This document shows, piece after piece, positions 58,340-64,000 of a stretch of 64,000 nucleotides of DNA. A model generated the notes under the pieces. That model did no database searches. It had not been told where the DNA came from and worked only from the letters and a program-made list of their open reading frames with translations. Numbering within the stretch: position 1 is the first letter of the stretch; the number at the start of each line of letters is the position of its first letter. Origin of the DNA: Gordionus sp. m RMFG-2023 (lineage: Eukaryota; Nematomorpha; Gordioida; Chordodea; Parachordodidae); NCBI RefSeq assembly GCF_954871325.1, contig NC_088776.1, positions 60,474,954-60,538,953 of the forward strand, read 5' to 3'. Made by a program: the position numbers and the translations under genes.

Positions 58340-58860
58340 AAATCGAGCAACAAACTGGAGAAGGAGCTCCGCCGACAACCTCGAATGGTCCTACGTCCTC
58401 TCAAGGTAGAGCCCCTTTACAAGCGAATTTTGCGACAGGTCCGGCAGCTATCCAATCCAGGCAAGTAGGAATGAGGGGGCTCAACTTAAATTGCTTCAAT
58501 TGTGGGGAAAGAGGACACAAGGCCCGGGAGTGTGCGAGTGGAGCGAGTAATTCGTATACGTTCAACCAAGGGGTCAATCGTTGGGCAGGGGGCCAGCCTC
58601 GGAGAGTGTTCGACGAAGCAAGATTATTAGCGAGGGAAGTGGAAGAATTCGCTGAACGTGTGCTATTCATATTCCGCCGGGCAGCAGAGATTGAAAGAAT
58701 GACATGCGGGACAATGCAAGATTTGGGAAGGAAAGAAATTTAAAATGGAGGAGAAAATTCGAAATTTGTGGTTAAAGTTAAATCTAATGTTAATGGAGCT
58801 GAGGTAGAAATGAGTGACTCCCTGGAGGAGTTAATCATTAACGCGGCGCCATGATTTTTT
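58340..58860 (+). pseudogene. Gag-like fossil with one zinc knuckle
   Basis: Contains CFNCGERGHKAREC (about 58492-58535) preceded by a Pro/Ser/Thr-rich stretch and followed by a helical tail. Its base composition is far less A-rich than the gypsy fossil just before it, so it comes from a different element or lineage. It ends near a TGTTGTAG-type LTR start at 58985. Confidence 0.65.
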
Positions 58861-58974
58861 TTTGTCTAAGTGTTGTAAAATATTTTTTTTGGTATATAAT
58901 AGATAAATTTTAGAAAATTTAGTTTTTGTTGTATTGCAATTATTTTTTTAGCATGTACCTTGGAGTTTATCCTA

Positions 58975-58992
58975 AGGGGGTACATGTTGTAG
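58975..58992 (+). other. Possible polypurine tract and LTR start
   Basis: AAGGGGGTACA followed by TGTTGTAG. The same order, GAAGGGTGGGCA then TGTTGTAG, is seen at 60828-60847, and on the minus strand at 9087-9067. Confidence 0.4.
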
Positions 58993-59339
58993 TCGAAGAA
59001 ATATATATCGATTTTTTTTGTATGTTTGTATGTTAAAAGAAAGGAAAAAAAAGCATATTATTAATTTTTGAGATGATATATTTATATTTTCGCTCGCGAT
59101 TTTCATATTATAGTTTTTCATGTTTTTTCATTTGGTGAATTTAAAAAAATAATAAACGATATTTTTTTAGTTTTTTTTGAATTTAGAAAAGGATAATATA
59201 TATTTGTATTGAAATTAAATAAAGAAAAAAAATTAAAATAATTGGAAATAAAAATTTGTCTTAAACTTTGAAGATAAATTTGTCTAAAACATTTTAGGAT
59301 CACTACAAATACGTTAGCTCATGCTGTATAATTTTTTTT

Positions 59340-61500
59340 TTAATAAATAATTTCCAGATGCATTCTTTTTATTATATAAAAATTAGTTTTTTTATTAAAT
59401 AAAAAAATTGATATCAAATATCAAATAATTTATAATTTCTATTTTTACATATAATGGAAATGATAGTTTACTAGCTTATTATAACTCAAATTTTTAATAA
59501 TTTAACAAATATCTATCCATAAGATGGCGTTAAATGCATGAATATGAAAATATCATCTTAGGAAACTAAAATAAATGTTATTTACGTTTTAATATTTGGG
59601 TGTAAATACATGTGGAAAACCTAAAAATATATAAAAAAAATAATAATTTTCTTTGCATTTAATTTATAAGAAGGATTAGAATAGAAAATCAACGGAAAAC
59701 TTTTAAATAAAATATTGCTGGCGTTATGGATATCGAAATCTCTTCATTTTTTGTTTTATACACATATATTTACCTGTTAAGCATTATCCTAAAAAAATAT
59801 TTTGAAAATATTATGATTTGACTGAAACCGAGATAAAAACTGACCACTAACTAAATATTCTATTGACCAAATTTGCTATCAATATCAATTGAATGTTAAT
59901 TTTTGTTTTATATATACCTATAAAAACGTGTAAAACATTATCCCCAAAAATATTTTAATAATATCGTGATTCGACCGATAACCGATTTGAAACAGAAATA
60001 CAGCATAGGTGGCGTTATCCATGGAAAATTATTTATTTTTGATTTATACTTAAACATATACGTGGTAAGCATTATCCTAAAAATATTTTGAAATATGATT
60101 TGACCGAATGCCGGTTAAATATTCGATAATTTGTAAATAATATCAATTCAAAAATATTCATCTTTGTTATATAAATTTTGGGCTAATATTTATAATTATT
60201 TGTTTATGATTTTTTTACGTACTTTCACTTTTCATTTTTTTTTTGTTTTTAGATGCCAAAATATTTTTTTAAAAATTTGGAGAATAAAACAAAGATGTAC
60301 ATTTTACAATTGATTGCTACCAAATTTCATCGAATATTTAGTAAGGGGTCGGATTTGAGCTCGGCATTCGGTCAAATCATAATATTTTCAAAATATTTAT
60401 TAGGACAATGCTTAACTATTTAACAATGTTCAATGATTATGTTAAAAATGTTATATCTTATGATTTTTTTTAATCAAAATTTTCTTTGAGACAAAATATC
60501 ACATTGATTATGTATATGTAAAGGAATTGTAGTTAGATGTAATATATTTTGATTGTTTTTTGATAAAGAAATATATGTCATATATGTTTCATTTAACCCC
60601 TTATACGTTTCATTTAACCCCTGAGGTGTTGTAAGATAAAAAATGTGCAAATATGGGAAGTGATGACTAAGAGCTATGACTCAATGGAAATGCCTGAAAA
60701 GATTATGAGAATATGATATCAAATAAAAGATGAGAAATGAAGCAAATTTTGGAAGATTATATGAAAAATGAAGAGTATCTTGGAAATTAAATAATATTTT
60801 TTTTTGAGAATGTGACACATGGCTTCTGAAGGGTGGGCATGTTGTAGTTTTGTTAAATATTTATATATAAATAATCATATATATGAAATGTCAATCATAA
60901 GTGGTTTAGAATTAGTTTTTGTTAGTGGTTATTATTGTAGAAAAAATGACCACATGTTTGAGAAAACTTTGTCTTCATATATAATATATTTATCGTAAAA
61001 ATAAAATTATACAGATAGATTTGATTTGTTTTATGTATTTTGGTGGTAATATTAATATTTAAAGAGAAAAAAATTATAAAGTCAATTTTTATTATACATG
61101 TATTCTTTTGTGTATTTTATAGTTTTATGCATTTTGATATGTGAAATAAATAAGAATTATGATAAAAAGGCATTTAATTTAACAATTTTCAGATACATTC
61201 TTTTTAAAATATAAACAATTTTTAATTAAATAAAAAAATTGAGATTAAATATCAAATAGTTTATAATTCTATAGTTACTTAAAATAAATATAAAAATAAT
61301 AATAAATTTATTAGCTTTTAAAACAATTTTATTTCTCAATTTTAAATTCAACAAATATATATCCATAAGAGGGCGTTGAATGCCTAAATATGAAAATATT
61401 TTCTTAGGAAACCAAAATAATAATTGGTTAGCGCTTATTTTTTTTATAACTGGGTATAAAAATACATTTGTAAAACCTAAAATCTATATTATAATTTTCT
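59340..61500. repeat. Duplicated blocks around an iterated unit
   Basis: 59340-59640 and 61172-61500 are direct copies (anchors TTCAGATACATTCTTTTT-like start, ATCCATAAGATGGCGTT / ATCCATAAGAGGGCGTT, CTTAGGAAAC). Between them, AAGCATTATCCTAAAAATATTTTGAAA-like units recur at about 59777, 59932 and 60070, and an inverted copy lies at about 60360-60415 (GTCAAATCATAATATTTTCA). A further diverged copy of 59670-59770 is at about 63760-63840. Confidence 0.7.
60828..60847 (+). other. Possible polypurine tract and LTR start
   Basis: TGAAGGGTGGGCA is followed by TGTTGTAG, as at 58975-58992. No matching coding region lies just upstream. Confidence 0.35.
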
Positions 61501-61699
61501 GATGTCCTCACTACGTCATCGTGACGTCATGTCATTGGTAAGTATTATTTTTATTTTTTTTATTTGTTGATTTTAATTATTTATTTTATACAAACAGATG
61601 GAAATTTTTTGGACTGGAAAAATCGTCTGCGGAAAATGGATGATGTTAAATTGATATAAACAATATTCCCTTAAATATGAATGTGAATAAAAAAATAAT

Positions 61700-62450
61700 T
61701 CAAATTTCAATGTCATCAATTACACATTAATGTATTTTTCCTCTACAAGATACTCAACTTATATATTTATTTTGTACATACTCACAATTTTTGTCAGTAC
61801 TTACATCACAATTTTTTATACTCATATTTTTCTTTCATAACCAATAATTAAGAAGATAACCAAGTAAATTCAAATATTTAAATAATCTTAACCTAACCTA
61901 CTTATAATCTCCAATCCTTATAAATAACTCTTTCTTTATTTTTTCCCTTCCCTTAGTGAATTTATTTATCACTAAATTTTATCATCTCATTCTTTTCTTC
62001 CTATCTCTATGATTTATTAACCACTACTTCTTAAAACCTTATCAATTCCTTTAATTTAATTTTTATGATTATTATAATATAATAATTTTTACCTTCTTTT
62101 TTCTCCCCTTTTTTTAGTCTTATTTTTTAATTACCTTACAATTAATTAACCTTAATCTTAACAACATTACATTCATCATGTTATTTTTTAACCTTAAACT
62201 AAATTGTCAACTTTTTCCCTTCTCTTCTATCTATTTTTCAAATCTTCTGCTTTCTATTTCTATTACCTAGCAAATACCAAATCTTAATTTTTCTCAATAA
62301 TCTAAAAATCTTTTCTCAAATTACCAATTTTTTCCTTTTAGTCTACTTCTATTACCTATATCACTATTACTTATTTTTTCTTATATACATATAATTTAAT
62401 AACACCATTTTATTCTTACTAAATGTAAATTTATAATTCACTCAGTAATA
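61700..62450 (-). mobile_element. G-poor stretch, possible minus-strand gypsy remnant
   Basis: The plus strand has very few G over 700 bp, with many TTCC/TTAACC blocks. This matches the composition of 9088-11297, which belongs to a minus-strand gypsy fossil. No protein or LTR confirms it. Confidence 0.35.
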
Positions 62451-64000
62451 AACCTTTGGAATATCATAATAGGCTTGCTCCGCCTATTTTTTAACAAATA
62501 TAAGCATTTAATTCCGTACTATCATTCACTTCACTAGGAGTTAATATAAATATTACTTTATCCGATTCTCTGAAAAACTTTCATGAATATTTAGAGGAAT
62601 GTTAAAACTTGAATGTACAGTACGGCCAATTTCATCAACTTTATAAATGGAAAAAATGCAGTAGTTCTGCCGTGGTCTTTATAACAATACTTACCACCGT
62701 TTTATGGTTGAGTTAACATCGTCGTTCATGATTCTATTTTAGAGGGGGATACCAATGCTGACATTGACAGAAATATCGTTTTGCGTTATTCTTTTACCAG
62801 TATCCCGCATATCATCTTTATCAGGACGTAATGTGTTTTGTACACTGCTTTGTTAATCCGCTTTCATCTACAACCCTATATAATAAATATTAAATATTTC
62901 CTCTCCAGATGACCGCCCAGATTTATTTTGTCGCTTTTTCCATCAAAAATTAAAATGTCAACAATGATTTGCTCTTAATTTTATCAAATACATAATAAAT
63001 AATCCTCATTTTTTAATAAATTATCCTAAATTTATATGTCAATAAAAAAAATATCTTAAAAAATATATAAATAATTTGCATATAAGTTTCAGTGTTTGGC
63101 ATTTTTGTATTTAAATAGATATCATTTTTTTTTACTACATAAAAATATATATATCCCTTGTTAAATTCTTTGACAAATAATTACCGAAATGCAAGATATA
63201 CATTAAATTTTTCTGAAAACAACAATAACCCTATATAATAAACAAAAATTTATTTTTTAGATATAATTTTAATTGATCATATTACAAAAAAGTATAAGAG
63301 TCGGTTATTTTTATTTTATTTGTCATTATTCTCTAATAAGTGGTTTGCCCAGGGCTTCCCAGTTTCCCTTAATACGGAATATGTATTTTTTTGCATATTA
63401 GATGACTAATTGGTAAATCAGATATTTCCCCTTCATGTGATGATAAATCAATTAAAAATTTAACTATCTCAGAGGCGGGAAAAACTTTTCAAAATTATAA
63501 TGGGTAAGACTGGGCTTGGAACCTCAAATTAATATTTGCTTGCACCTGACTTGGGAATATCTATTAACAAATTATTAAGGGTTGAGCTGGTCTTGATAAA
63601 CTTTTTAAAATTATAAGATCTTGGATGTTTCCTAATATTGTGAGCTTGAACCTGGCATGACATCTATCGTAAAAAAATAAATAAAAATCTCATTTCCCGT
63701 CATTTATAACGGGCTTTCTACTAATTTTAAAAAAAATGATAGGATTCTTTTACATTTAATTTAAGAGTAGGTTTAGAATCGAAAAATAATGGAAAACTTG
63801 GTATCAAAATCTCTTCATTTTGTTTTATACATCACTATGTTTGGTATTCGTTACCATTATCATATTTTTGCAGGAGTACAGCTCCAAATCCTTGGTTAGA
63901 TGCATCTCTTTCTAGTACTCAAGATCCGGTTTATAAAATTGTATAGTATTTTGTTCTGTTACTATTCCTTTTGCTTTTTCAAATAAAATTATTATACACG
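62451..64000. other. Right-end spacer with one weak exon candidate
   Basis: 62740-62862 shows open frames on both strands and is less AT-biased than its surroundings; neither reading is recognised. The rest is AT-rich with no gene seen. Confidence 0.35.

Noticed and set aside
1-64000. CRISPR arrays, bacterial operons, rRNA genes
   Set aside because: The spliced genes and retroelements show a eukaryotic nuclear genome; no regular spacer array or rRNA block is present.

Overview
The window is nuclear DNA from an animal, most likely an arthropod. It is AT-rich (roughly 70% A+T by eye), genes are split by GT-AG introns, and most of the length is transposon debris and satellite-like repeats. An arthropod is favoured because the mitochondrial ribosomal protein L38 ends in the extended basic tail (RLGQGR) I associate with insect and crustacean copies. 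The exact species cannot be read from the sequence.

Host genes, left to right. (1) mRpL38 (+), six exons visible between about 1464 and 17596; its start lies off the left edge or was missed. One intron of 9.9 kb is swollen by Ty3/gypsy fossils. (2) BOLA3 (+), three exons, 19791-20669. (3) A small C2H2 zinc-finger gene (-), 39742-40101, head-to-head with (4) ISCA1 (+), four exons, 40401-40970. (5) A SOUL/heme-binding-protein gene (-), at least four exons, 45667-49489. (6) An unrecognised secreted or membrane-anchored protein (-), two exons, 50289-51092. BOLA3 and ISCA1 both act in late mitochondrial [4Fe-4S] assembly and L38 is a mitoribosomal protein, so three of the six host genes serve mitochondria.

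Mobile DNA. A tangle of Ty3/gypsy fossils in opposite orientations fills 5160-12514; a second gypsy fossil lies at about 53990-57864, with more gag-like and LTR-like debris to about 61000. A single hAT insertion runs from 25594 to 37775, bounded by an exact 8-bp target duplication (CAAGTGGG). It has been opened by about 8 kb that holds an inverted second hAT 5' end and a 3.3-kb foldback palindrome. At least nine copies of a short hAT-type MITE (ends TAGTGTTGTTAAACGG) are scattered through introns and spacers, one with a clean related empty site. A second palindromic family rich in GGCC/GGGCC and other TIR elements are also dispersed.

The rest is tandem arrays with units of about 130-170 bp, GAGAA and (TA)n microsatellites, a tRNA-derived unit with A and B boxes, and long AT-rich spacers with nothing recognisable.
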